Below are positions 1 to 8,030 of a stretch of 57,968 bases of DNA, piece after piece. A program made the translations under genes and the position numbers. The notes below the pieces were generated by a model that saw nothing but the letters and a program-made list of their open reading frames with translations, ran no database searches and was not told where the DNA came from. This stretch comes from Clostridiales bacterium (lineage in GTDB: Bacteria > Bacillota > Clostridia > Oscillospirales > Oscillospiraceae), in the NCBI GenBank assembly GCA_019418625.1, contig DYBL01000074.1:1-57968 (forward strand), read 5' to 3'. How positions within the stretch are numbered: the stretch's first letter is position 1; each line of letters begins with the position of its first letter.

Positions 1-52
1 CATGGACAAAATTAGAAATAAACAGTAAAAATGTAGAAAAGGGGAGATTTCT

Positions 53-844
53 ATGATGCAAATTGCAGTTGCCCCTGGACTGGAGAATAAAATAGAACAC
101 TTTTTTGTGCGGGCGACCTCTCCGCATGTCCACGTCTCCACAGAGCATACTCACCGGGATTGGGAGGCTCTGTTTGTTGCGGAGGGGATGGGCTTTGTAA
201 GGGTACAGGGGTTTCCGGACATCCTTTTGCGGCCCGGGATCATCGTCTGTCTGCCGCCCAATATTCCGCATGAATCCATTGTGGAACAGCCTTATCGCTC
301 TATCACTTTTCGGGTAAGCGATTATAGTCTCTCCGCAGAAAATCGTCCATTTTTTCTCTATGACAACCCTGCCCAGGATTATAAGGTACTCTCTTCCCTG
401 ATGCTGCGGCTGTATGTGGAGGATGCGGTGCATAACAGCACGATGATCCGCCATCTCATCTACTGCATGTTGGAATATATTCGCTGCAACAAGGGCTCCC
501 CGCGGGCGGAGCTGGCATGCATTGAGGAGATCAAACAGCAGATCTGTGAAAATTTCCAAAATCCCTATTTTGATCTCACCGGCATTATAGCCCGCAGCGG
601 TTATTCTCCCAATTATCTGCGCAGCTGCTTTACAAAAGCGGAGGGGCTTCCGCCGCATAGTTATCTGCTTGAAAAACGTCTGGAGTATGCTGAGCGGCTG
701 CTGCGGGACGATGGACCTGATGTGCGTGTGGGCAGTGTGGCGCAGAAATGCGGCTTCTCCGATCCACAGTATTTTTCCAGAATTTTTAAGAAAAGAAAGG
801 GAGTGGCGCCTTCTGCCCTGATCCAAAGAACCAATAACCAATAG
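53..844 (+). CDS. AraC family transcriptional regulator with cupin sensor
   Basis: A 263-residue one-component regulator. Residues about 15-100 look like an AraC-type cupin sensor (HTHRDWEALFVAEG, then PPNIPHESI), where an effector would bind. Residues about 160-258 hold the paired AraC helix-turn-helices; the second contains VGSVAQKCGFSDPQYFSRIF, the typical family signature. The start is ATG 53 (ATG 56 is also possible) behind GGGGAG at 41-46. It precedes a cyclase, a TctCBA transporter, a cupin and a dehydrogenase on the same strand, so it probably senses the substrate of that module and controls it. The ligand cannot be read from the sequence. Any promoter lies at or before the window edge. 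Confidence 0.9.
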   Translation: MMQIAVAPGLENKIEHFFVRATSPHVHVSTEHTHRDWEALFVAEGMGFVRVQGFPDILLRPGIIVCLPPNIPHESIVEQPYRSITFRVSDYSLSAENRPFFLYDNPAQDYKVLSSLMLRLYVEDAVHNSTMIRHLIYCMLEYIRCNKGSPRAELACIEEIKQQICENFQNPYFDLTGIIARSGYSPNYLRSCFTKAEGLPPHSYLLEKRLEYAERLLRDDGPDVRVGSVAQKCGFSDPQYFSRIFKKRKGVAPSALIQRTNNQ

Positions 845-879
845 TAGACCGTGACGGCACAAGAGAGGAGGAATGCGGA

Positions 880-1536
880 CTGGAGTATATTGACTTGTCT
901 TACCCCATAGAGCCTCATTGGCGATGGAAGTTTGAAAAAACGCTGCTCCGTGATTATTTTTTGGGCGGACCTCTGCGGGAAGAGGTGCTGTATATGCCTG
1001 TACATTGCTTTACCCATATTGATCCGCCTCTGCATGCCACCGCGAAAGGAGCGGGGATTGACGAGATCCCGCTCTCCCGCCTGATCGGGCCTGCGTCCAT
1101 TATCGATCTTTCGCATTTACCGGAAAATGAAGAGATCACGGCAGACATGCTGGAGCGGGTGGGAAATCATATCACCGAGGGGATTGTGCTCATTAAAACC
1201 TGTTGGAACCTTCGATACAGCATCCATGAAAGCGCGTTTTGGACAAGTGCACCTTATATGGGACAAAGCGCGGGGGAATGGCTCATTGAACGGGGCGCTC
1301 GGGCTGTGGGGTTTGATTTTCCTCAGGACTATGTGCTGCGGGATTTCTTCTCCGGACGAATACCTGCGCTTGAAGAGATGACTATGCATCACCTCTTGCT
1401 GCGCAACAATGTGGTCCAGCTGGAATATCTGACGAATTTGGATCGGCTTACGGGATCCACGGCATATATCTATGCCATCCCGCTGAGACTGGCCCGAACC
1501 GCGGGATCTCCAGCCCGTATTTTCGCTCAGCAATAA
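880..1536 (+). CDS. Cyclase family protein (kynurenine formamidase-like hydrolase), probable CTG start
   Basis: A metal-dependent hydrolase of the cyclase / kynurenine formamidase family. The metal-binding motif is visible as HCFTHIDPPLH (family form HxxTHxDxPxH), followed by the typical IDLS strand. The family usually begins close to an IDLSxPI motif. Reading from CTG 880 gives LEYIDLSYPIEP, which keeps it, and AGAGGAGG at 863-870 is well spaced for 880. TTG 895 would lie 24 bases from that ribosome site and would cut the motif. ATG 873 is out of frame and stops after six codons. The product would be 218 residues, in the normal family range. It lies between the AraC gene and the transporter and probably opens or hydrolyses an amide or lactone linked to the transported acid. 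The substrate is unknown. Confidence 0.8.
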   Translation: MEYIDLSYPIEPHWRWKFEKTLLRDYFLGGPLREEVLYMPVHCFTHIDPPLHATAKGAGIDEIPLSRLIGPASIIDLSHLPENEEITADMLERVGNHITEGIVLIKTCWNLRYSIHESAFWTSAPYMGQSAGEWLIERGARAVGFDFPQDYVLRDFFSGRIPALEEMTMHHLLLRNNVVQLEYLTNLDRLTGSTAYIYAIPLRLARTAGSPARIFAQQ

Positions 1537-1578
1537 CGCACTGCATCTTACAAACATATGGATTGACAGGAGGTAGTT

Positions 1579-2652
1579 ATGAAAAAAACATCTTTGGTAC
1601 GTCGGATTTCTGCGGCGCTGCTGGCCGCTGTTTGGATGGCCCTGCTCCTTTCCGGATGCGGCGAAACACCTGCTGAGCCTGCTGAAGAAGACGGCACCTG
1701 GACCCCTGACCGCACGATCACCATGTATGTGGGATTTGATGCAGGCGGTGGCGTGGATACCATGGCCCGGGTGCTGGCAACAGAAATGAGTAGCTATCTC
1801 GGCGTGGATGTTGTGGTGGAGAATATGCCTGGCGGCGGCAGCGGCACTGCTGCGGAGCATGTGCTGAACCTGGACGCTGACGGATATGCGCTGCTGGCAG
1901 TTTCCAGCGCCTGCGCTACTTACGCAGCTATGGATAACTCCGATGCTACCTACAACAATATGGACATGCTGGGCGTGATGGTGCTTTCTGAACCTGCTTT
2001 TGAGGTTCCGGCTACATCCCAGATTCAGACAATGGATCAGTTGGTGGAACTGTGGAAGAGCGGAGAACACCATACTGCAGCCAATGCCGGCAATGGCGGG
2101 TTGTGGCACATCCCTCAGCTGCTGGCGATGAACGCTGTGGGTGCGGACATGGCCAATGTCTCCTTTGTGCCTTATTCTTCCGGTAAAGAGGATGCCACTG
2201 CCATCGCTAAGGGCGAGGTGGACTGGGGCGTCACCGGCGCGTTTTTGGAATCTGCGGAGTTCTGCATCTCCGGTATGAGCCGGGCCCTGTGCATTTTCTC
2301 CGATCAGTCCTATGAGGTGCCTGACTACGGTACGCTGCCGCCCATTACCGACTTTATCCCGCAGCTCACGGCGGAAGATATTGCCGCCGGTGCCGGATGG
2401 CGCGGAGTGCTGGTCAAATCCGGCACACCGGATGCGGTCTACACTGTTTTGGAAGATGCGCTGAAGGCTGCCTACGAGTCGGAGGCGTTCCAAAACCTCA
2501 TCGAAGAAAATGGATTGCTGCCCGCTGGCTATTTCGGTCAGGAGGCACAGGACACCTATGCCTATACGACGCAGGTACAGTCTTGGCTTCTCTATGACAT
2601 GGGCATGGCGAACCGCAGCCCTGAGGAGCTGGATATTCCCAGAGCGGAATAA
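1579..2652 (+). CDS. tctC: Tripartite tricarboxylate transporter substrate-binding lipoprotein (TctC/Bug family)
   Basis: An extracytoplasmic solute receptor of 357 residues. It begins with a lipoprotein signal: a KKTSLVRR n-region, a hydrophobic stretch and lipobox LLSGC, so it should be anchored at the outer membrane face. The mature part has Bug-family features, with ITMYVGFDAGGGVDTMARVLA near the N-terminus forming the carboxylate-binding loop and VVENMPGGGSGTAAEHV after it. ATG 1579 follows AGGAGG at 1569-1574. It is the first gene of tctC-tctB-tctA and is separated from tctB by a strong stem-loop, which would fit higher expression of the receptor than of the membrane subunits. The ligand is probably a carboxylic acid; the sequence does not identify it. 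Confidence 0.92.
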   Translation: MKKTSLVRRISAALLAAVWMALLLSGCGETPAEPAEEDGTWTPDRTITMYVGFDAGGGVDTMARVLATEMSSYLGVDVVVENMPGGGSGTAAEHVLNLDADGYALLAVSSACATYAAMDNSDATYNNMDMLGVMVLSEPAFEVPATSQIQTMDQLVELWKSGEHHTAANAGNGGLWHIPQLLAMNAVGADMANVSFVPYSSGKEDATAIAKGEVDWGVTGAFLESAEFCISGMSRALCIFSDQSYEVPDYGTLPPITDFIPQLTAEDIAAGAGWRGVLVKSGTPDAVYTVLEDALKAAYESEAFQNLIEENGLLPAGYFGQEAQDTYAYTTQVQSWLLYDMGMANRSPEELDIPRAE

Positions 2653-2663
2653 TGACACAGAAG

Positions 2664-2693
2664 GCGGCCGGAGGCGCACATACCTCCGGCCGC
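2664..2693 (+). other. Intercistronic stem-loop between tctC and tctB
   Basis: An 11-bp perfect GC-rich stem (GCGGCCGGAGG at 2664-2674 with CCTCCGGCCGC at 2683-2693) and an 8-base loop, starting 12 bases after the tctC stop. There is no T-tract, so it is unlikely to be an intrinsic terminator. It may stabilise the 3' end of the receptor mRNA or mark a processing site; that role is inferred from position. Confidence 0.7.
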
Positions 2694-2714
2694 AGGGGTG
2701 AAGAGGAGTGGGCT

Positions 2715-3194
2715 ATGAATTTTGGGAAAGAGAACCGCGAGGCGGTCACCAGTATCGTTGTTTTTTTGATATCGGTAGGGCTCTGCGCCTATTCTTGTAC
2801 GATTCCTATTAGAAATGAGACCTATGTGCAAAGCGCACGGATTTTCCCCCAGATCATCTCCTCTGTGATGGTGCTTTTAAGTTCATTGTACGTTATCTCC
2901 GCATTCCGTCGGCGGCAGGATCTTACATGGGGGAGGTTCTGCCAGTGTGTGAAAGCGTTTTTGAAAGCAGAGTCAACCCGGCGGATTGCAGCGGCCATTG
3001 CCCTGATCGGCATCTACATCTTCCTGGGTGTGCAGAAAGGGCGATTTTACATTTCCAGTTTGCTGTTTATGATCGTGGCGCTGAGACTGTATGCCCGGCG
3101 CGTTAAGCCGGTGCTGGCAATTCTCGCAGCGGCCTTGTTCATCGGCTGCTGCTGGCTACTGTTCTATCGGCTCTTTGGCATTCAACTGACATAA
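2715..3194 (+). CDS. tctB: Tripartite tricarboxylate transporter small membrane subunit TctB
   Basis: A small integral membrane protein of 159 residues with about four or five hydrophobic segments (for example SIVVFLISVGLCAYS near the start and VLAILAAALFIGCCWLLFY near the end), as expected for the TctB subunit. ATG 2715 is chosen because AGAGGAG at 2702-2708 precedes it. An in-frame ATG at 2652 touches the tctC stop but has no ribosome site and would translate through the stem-loop at 2664-2693. TctB pairs with TctA to form the membrane part of the secondary transporter. The next gene follows after only a few bases, so the two are translated together. Confidence 0.88.
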   Translation: MNFGKENREAVTSIVVFLISVGLCAYSCTIPIRNETYVQSARIFPQIISSVMVLLSSLYVISAFRRRQDLTWGRFCQCVKAFLKAESTRRIAAAIALIGIYIFLGVQKGRFYISSLLFMIVALRLYARRVKPVLAILAAALFIGCCWLLFYRLFGIQLT

Positions 3195-3206
3195 GGAGGG
3201 GTGACT

Positions 3207-4691
3207 TTGAACTTGCAGCTGTTTCTCTCCTCGGCGGCTTCCATGCTGAGCCTGCACGGACTTGGGCTGATGTGCTTGGGCGTGGCGGTGGGCATTATGG
3301 GCGGTGCCATGCCAGGAATTTCCACCACAATGACGGTCGCTATGCTGGCCACGGCTACGTACACCATGGATCCACTGTGGGCCATCGTATTTTTGGCATC
3401 GGCTCAGGCGGGTGCCACCTATGGCGGCAGCATCGCCGCAACGGTGCTGAATATCCCTGGTACACCTGCCTCTGCCAGTACGGCACGCGAGGCTTACCCG
3501 CTGACGCAGCAGGGGCTTGCCAATCGCGCATTGGGCGTGAACGTGTTCGCGTCGTTTGTTGGCAACACCGTGGGCAGCCTGGCTTTGCTGGCCATTATGC
3601 CGTTTATGCTGGCGGTGGCAATGAAACTGGGCCCCTGGGAACTTTTCTGGTTTGCCATGTTTGGTCTGGTGATCTGTGCCAAGCTCTCTCGGGCAGATCT
3701 TTTGAAAGGACTTATTGCCGCATGTTTCGGCCTTATGTGTGCCTTTGTGGGGCTGGATCCTATCAATGGCGCCGCGCGGCTAACATTTGATATGCGCTAC
3801 CTCAGAAATGGCATTTCTCTGGTGCCGGCTATGATTGGCCTTTATGGCATGTCTGAGGTGTTTACCTCCTTGATCGATTATCAGATGGAACGGGTAAAGC
3901 TGAAAAAGGAGCCGCTGTTCCAGCACAGGATTTGGTGGAAATATAAGTGGATGTCCCTGCGGGCGGCAGCGCTCGGGTTCGTGATCGGCGTGGTGCCGGG
4001 CATTGGAGCCAATATCGCCTCTTGGGTAGGTTATGACCATGCTTACTCCTGCAGCAAGGAAAAGGAGCTCTTTGGACATGGCAGTGTGGAGGGACTGGTG
4101 GGCTCTGAAACGGCCAACAATGCCTGCGTCCCCGGCGCTTATGCACCCTTGTTAGCGTTGGGCGTTCCTGGTGACGCCGTTACAGCCGTGATCCTGGGCA
4201 TTCTCACGATCCATGGCGTGCAGCCGGGACCTTCTTTTTTGAGCAAGAATCCCCAGTATCTTTACTACATCGTGCTGGCAATGCTTTTTGCGGGAATCGT
4301 ATTTTTGCTGATTGGCACCTTTGTAGGACGTGGGATAGTGCGGGTATTGACTATCCCGCTTCCTGCCATCATGGCAGCGGTAGTCATTCTCTGTGCGATG
4401 GGTGGATACAGTGCAAATAGCCGTATCGGAGACGTATATTTGATGTTTGTCTTCGGTATCATCGGCCTGATTATGAAGAAGCTGGATTTCCCCATTGCTC
4501 CTATGCTGCTTGGCATCGTGGTGGGCGGGAGCCTGGCGGATGCCAACTTCCGCCGAGCTATCCTGGCGGGAAAAGGCAGTTTTCTGCCGTTTTTCACCCG
4601 GCCTATCTCTATGCTGCTGATTGCGGCTCTGGTATATATCCTGGCCAAAGAATATCTGTTCCCTGTCCTGCGGAAAAACAAAAAGACATAA
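3207..4691 (+). CDS. tctA: Tripartite tricarboxylate transporter permease TctA
   Basis: The large permease subunit, 494 residues with about 11-12 membrane segments. The two TctA signatures are present: GGAMPGISTTMT near residue 35 and YGGSIAATVLNIPGTPAS near residue 75; a second repeat carries GVVPGIGANIASWVGY. The start is probably TTG 3207, seven bases after AAGGAGG at 3193-3199. GTG 3201 is in frame but abuts the ribosome site. It works with the TctC receptor and TctB to import a carboxylate, probably driven by an ion gradient as known for this family. Confidence 0.93.
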   Translation: MNLQLFLSSAASMLSLHGLGLMCLGVAVGIMGGAMPGISTTMTVAMLATATYTMDPLWAIVFLASAQAGATYGGSIAATVLNIPGTPASASTAREAYPLTQQGLANRALGVNVFASFVGNTVGSLALLAIMPFMLAVAMKLGPWELFWFAMFGLVICAKLSRADLLKGLIAACFGLMCAFVGLDPINGAARLTFDMRYLRNGISLVPAMIGLYGMSEVFTSLIDYQMERVKLKKEPLFQHRIWWKYKWMSLRAAALGFVIGVVPGIGANIASWVGYDHAYSCSKEKELFGHGSVEGLVGSETANNACVPGAYAPLLALGVPGDAVTAVILGILTIHGVQPGPSFLSKNPQYLYYIVLAMLFAGIVFLLIGTFVGRGIVRVLTIPLPAIMAAVVILCAMGGYSANSRIGDVYLMFVFGIIGLIMKKLDFPIAPMLLGIVVGGSLADANFRRAILAGKGSFLPFFTRPISMLLIAALVYILAKEYLFPVLRKNKKT

Positions 4692-4704
4692 ATGGGGGAA
4701 GACT

Positions 4705-5124
4705 ATGAAAAAACATTGGGCAAAAATTGTTTGCTTAAATACAGATGAACTGGAGCCGGATCGGAACTATGAAAAGCAGCTGGATCATCACTTTGGCATT
4801 TCCAGGGAGTCCTGCGGCAGCGAACATCTCACCATGAGCTTCGTGCGCATCAAGCCGGGGCACCGCTCCAGAGCGCACTACCATATCAATAGTGAATTGG
4901 CTCAGTATTTTATCAAAGGCACAGGGAGATATATCGTCGGTTATGGTACGGAGGATGAGGAGGAATTTCCTCTCAAGCCCGGCACGTTTATCTACATTCC
5001 TCGGGGAGTCATCCATGTGATCGAAAATACTGGCCAAGAAGACATCGAATCGGTGGCGGCATACAGCTGCTGCAACGGAGAGGCTACGGGGAAGTTCTTC
5101 TCTGAAATGCCGCTGGAAGAATAG
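4705..5124 (+). CDS. Single-domain cupin protein
   Basis: A 139-residue one-domain cupin. Motif 1 is GHRSRAHYHINSELAQYF (G-x5-HxH-x3-E) and motif 2 is GTFIYIPRGVIHVIEN (G-x5-PxG-x2-H-x3-N), so the usual three His and one Glu metal ligands are present. ATG 4705 follows GGGGGA at 4694-4699; reading further upstream would overlap tctA and has no ribosome site. Position between transporter and dehydrogenase suggests a small isomerase, dioxygenase-like enzyme or binding protein acting on the imported compound. Cupin function cannot be predicted from the fold alone. Confidence 0.85.
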   Translation: MKKHWAKIVCLNTDELEPDRNYEKQLDHHFGISRESCGSEHLTMSFVRIKPGHRSRAHYHINSELAQYFIKGTGRYIVGYGTEDEEEFPLKPGTFIYIPRGVIHVIENTGQEDIESVAAYSCCNGEATGKFFSEMPLEE

Positions 5125-5132
5125 GAGGAGGT

Positions 5133-5894
5133 ATGGATCCGCTGTTTTGTGTAAAGGATAAGGTGGCGATCATCACAGGTGCCAGCCGGGGATTGGGGTT
5201 GTCCTATGCTAGGGCACTGGCCAGCCGGGGTGCCAGGGTAGCCATCTGCGGCCATAGTCTCGAGAGGCTGTGCCAGGCAGAAGAGGAACTGGCCAGGGAG
5301 GGGCTTGCGGTGTTTGCCCGGTCGGCAGATGTGTCGGATGAAAATTCTGTGAAAGAGTTCGTACAGGCAGTGCTGGACCGCTTCGGCAGAATCGACATAC
5401 TGGTCAACAACGCTGGAGTTCTGCTGCGCCGGGCACCTGAGGAGACCAGCGTGCAGGATTGGGAGAGCATCATGCAGACCAATGTGAAGGGAACTTTTCT
5501 CTTCTCGCGTGAAGCAGGAGCGGTCATGCAGCGGCAGGGCGGCGGCAGTATCATCAATATCAGCTCCATTGGCGCAAGATGCGCACTGAGCAGACGACTG
5601 GCCTACTGTACCAGCAAGGCCGCAGTGGAACAATTCACGAGGACACTGGCTTTTGAGTGGAGTACATATGGCATACGTGTCAATGCCATTGCGCCGGGTT
5701 ATGTGGAATCGGATATGAACGCAGATCTGCGGGCGGATCCGGAGCGGGTACAGGAAATTTTGGCAGATGTACCCATGGGTCGTTTTGGACATCCGGAGGA
5801 TTTGCACGGCGCACTGTTGTTTTTGTGTTCTGATGCATCCGCTTTTGTCACCGGTCAGATCCTCTATGTGGACGGAGGAAAGACGGCGCATTGA
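5133..5894 (+). CDS. Short-chain dehydrogenase/reductase (SDR family)
   Basis: A classical SDR of 253 residues. The nucleotide-binding motif TGASRGLG is at about residues 15-22, NNAG at about 91-94, the catalytic Ser in INISS and the Tyr-Lys pair in YCTSK; APGYVESDM and the C-terminal VTGQILYVDGG also match. It should oxidise or reduce an alcohol/ketone with NAD(P). ATG 5133 lies right behind TAGGAGGAGGT. It is the last gene of the run and is followed by a strong terminator. It most likely carries out the redox step for the compound imported by TctCBA. Confidence 0.92.
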   Translation: MDPLFCVKDKVAIITGASRGLGLSYARALASRGARVAICGHSLERLCQAEEELAREGLAVFARSADVSDENSVKEFVQAVLDRFGRIDILVNNAGVLLRRAPEETSVQDWESIMQTNVKGTFLFSREAGAVMQRQGGGSIINISSIGARCALSRRLAYCTSKAAVEQFTRTLAFEWSTYGIRVNAIAPGYVESDMNADLRADPERVQEILADVPMGRFGHPEDLHGALLFLCSDASAFVTGQILYVDGGKTAH

Positions 5895-5903
5895 AAAACA
5901 GAG

Positions 5904-5951
5904 AAATCCCCGCCGCGGGTATTGCGAAAATACCTGCGGTGGGGATTTTTA
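5904..5951. terminator. Bidirectional intrinsic terminator
   Basis: A 20-bp stem (5904-5923 with 5929-5948, two G-T pairs) with loop GCGAA. On the + strand it ends in TTTTTA. On the - strand it begins directly at the stop codon of the convergent sigma-54 activator gene and is followed by CTCTGTTTTTC. It separates the two convergent units. Confidence 0.85.
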
Positions 5952-8000
5952 TTGGGAGGAATAGAGTGGATCGGAGTTTTGGATCAGCGCCAGGTAGCGT
6001 TCATAACCCTGGCTGGAAAGATGGGTCCCGGCACGGCCACGCCCGCGGATGATCCATCCGGCTTCTTGCAGGGCGCGGAGCGCCAGACGTACCTCGTGCT
6101 CGGAGATGGGGCAGCCTTGTTCCAGACACAGCTGAACGATCCGCTGACGCCCGAGTCCCTGGCTGTGACCATAGTGATCGCCCAGAATGCGCAGGACGGC
6201 GTCTTCCTGCGAAAGAGATCCCGCTGCCGGAGTGGCGGAAAGCGGGGATGGTGTATGGAGCGGTTGGAACTGCGCAGGAAGATCTTCGGGCGAGATGTGG
6301 GATCGGCCGGTGTAGTGAAGATACTCCACGCAGTTTCGCAGTTCCCGCACATTGCCGGGCCAACTGTATTGAAGGAGGCGAGCCCGGGCTTGGGAAGAGA
6401 GCGTGAACTGTGCGTGCATTTGCTGGTAAAAAGCGTCGAACAGCAGGGGAATATCTTCTCGGCGTTGGCGCAGGGGAGGAATATGAATGGGGATGACGTT
6501 GAGGCGATAGTAGAGATCCTGGCGGAACGTACCCAGGCGCACACGGGTAAGAAGATCTTCATTGGTGGAGGAGAGGACGCGTACATCGATGGGAACGGGT
6601 TCCACCGATCCGATCCGCACCACCTCCCGTTCCTGGAGGACCCGCAGGAGCTTTGCCTGGAGCCCGGGGCTCATGGTCTCGATCTCGTCCAGAAAGAGTG
6701 TTCCCCGGTGGGCGCACTCAAAAAGACCAGGGCGCCCGCCGCGCTTGGCTCCGGTGAAGGCTCCGTCCACATACCCAAACAGCTCGCTTTCCAGCAGCGT
6801 CTCCGTAAGCGCTGCGCAGTTGACTGCGATGAACGGCCCGCCACTGCGCCCGGAGGCGCTGTGCAGCGCCTGAGCAAACAGCTCCTTTCCGGTTCCGCTC
6901 TCTCCGCTGATCATGACAAAGGCGTTGTTGGGCGCCATCTGCAAAGCAATTTCTTTGGCTTTGCAGATGGCCGGGCTTTTGCCCACAATATCGGTAAATG
7001 TATAGCGGGCTGAATGACTTTTGGGCGCTTTTTGCAGCCGCAGGGTGATCTGACGGTTTTCCTCATCTTCAAACCGATGAAAAATTGCGAAGGCACCCAG
7101 AGAGCGGTCCTTAATGTGCAGTTTGGAGATAGAGACGCTCAATTCCTGCCCGTGGATGGTTAGAAGAAGGGGCTTGTCTCCGGTGGCATCGGAGAAAGGA
7201 AGCTCGGGGAAAAGCTTGTGGGCCGGCTGGCCCAGGGCCGATGAGCGGCTGGCGCCCAGAAGGGAGCGAGCCTCCCGGTTGATGAGTGTGATCAGGTTTT
7301 TCTCATCCACGCAGACGATGCCCGCATCCAAAGAGTTGAGAATAATCTCGAGTTTGTTTTCGGCGGTCAGGCGACTGTAAGTGATTTCTTGCAGGGAGTA
7401 ATCGATATCGGCCAGGGAGGAGACATATCCGGCAAAAGCGGCGGTTTCGAGAAAGAAGGAATTTCCGAGCTTCAGGGCGATCTCACAGATGGTGTTGGCT
7501 GTAAACCAGCGTGAGCCGATGTCGACGACCTCCAGGCCCGGCGGAGCAAGCTCCGCCTCACCGGGAGCGAAAGCCACCGATACCTGCGGATAGGACGGCA
7601 TCTCCGGGGCATAGGGAAAAAACACAATGTTCGTGATGCCCAGGTGATAGAGCTGTGCGATACTCTCCATGGCCATGTGCTGGCTTTGGTTGACTAGCAG
7701 CGCCCGCGTCCCGTCGGGGTAGCGCTTGAGAATATCTACGGCTTTCTTGGTGAATGTGATATCTCCATGGATCAGCTTGGAGGAGGCGGGGAAGAACTCG
7801 GTTGCCCACCGGTTGCGCATCAGATCATAGCTGGTGGAGGTATTGAGATAGAGGTCGCACTCTTCCAGGCGGCGGATGGACTCATCCTCCAGATTGAAAA
7901 CAAGGATCTCTGCCATGTCGCCGAACAGTTGCTGCAAAAGTAGTTTATAAAAGTTGGACATACCCTGGCGCTGCGAGATGATCCCAATGCGTTTTTTCAT
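5949..8000 (-). CDS. Sigma-54 enhancer-binding activator with PrpR_N-like sensor, PAS and winged-helix-like C-terminus
   Basis: A 683-residue bacterial enhancer-binding protein. Residues about 1-190 form an alpha/beta sensory domain resembling the PrpR N-terminal type; about 215-315 look like PAS. The AAA+ domain (about 335-570) has Walker A GESGTGKE, GAFTGA for sigma-54 contact and LFLDEIE as Walker B. The C-terminus lacks a recognisable Fis helix-turn-helix and instead reads like a winged helix (EHEVRLALRALQEAGWIIRG), which is unusual. ATG 8000 follows GGAGG, so the ten extra upstream codons are not used. It is the third gene after the lyase and deacylase (30-base gap). The divergent NhaC operon has a consensus sigma-54 promoter and a 32-bp palindrome, its likely target. 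Confidence 0.88.
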   Translation of the reverse strand: MKKRIGIISQRQGMSNFYKLLLQQLFGDMAEILVFNLEDESIRRLEECDLYLNTSTSYDLMRNRWATEFFPASSKLIHGDITFTKKAVDILKRYPDGTRALLVNQSQHMAMESIAQLYHLGITNIVFFPYAPEMPSYPQVSVAFAPGEAELAPPGLEVVDIGSRWFTANTICEIALKLGNSFFLETAAFAGYVSSLADIDYSLQEITYSRLTAENKLEIILNSLDAGIVCVDEKNLITLINREARSLLGASRSSALGQPAHKLFPELPFSDATGDKPLLLTIHGQELSVSISKLHIKDRSLGAFAIFHRFEDEENRQITLRLQKAPKSHSARYTFTDIVGKSPAICKAKEIALQMAPNNAFVMISGESGTGKELFAQALHSASGRSGGPFIAVNCAALTETLLESELFGYVDGAFTGAKRGGRPGLFECAHRGTLFLDEIETMSPGLQAKLLRVLQEREVVRIGSVEPVPIDVRVLSSTNEDLLTRVRLGTFRQDLYYRLNVIPIHIPPLRQRREDIPLLFDAFYQQMHAQFTLSSQARARLLQYSWPGNVRELRNCVEYLHYTGRSHISPEDLPAQFQPLHTPSPLSATPAAGSLSQEDAVLRILGDHYGHSQGLGRQRIVQLCLEQGCPISEHEVRLALRALQEAGWIIRGRGRAGTHLSSQGYERYLALIQNSDPLYSSQ

Positions 8001-8030
8001 ACCCGATACCTCCAAATGACGGGAATGCAT

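Noticed and set aside
873..893. ATG 873 as start of the cyclase gene
   Set aside because: Out of frame with the cyclase and stops after six codons.
5984..7096. Short open frames opposite or within the first sigma-54 activator
   Set aside because: They lack ribosome sites and domains and lie within the conserved AAA+ coding region.
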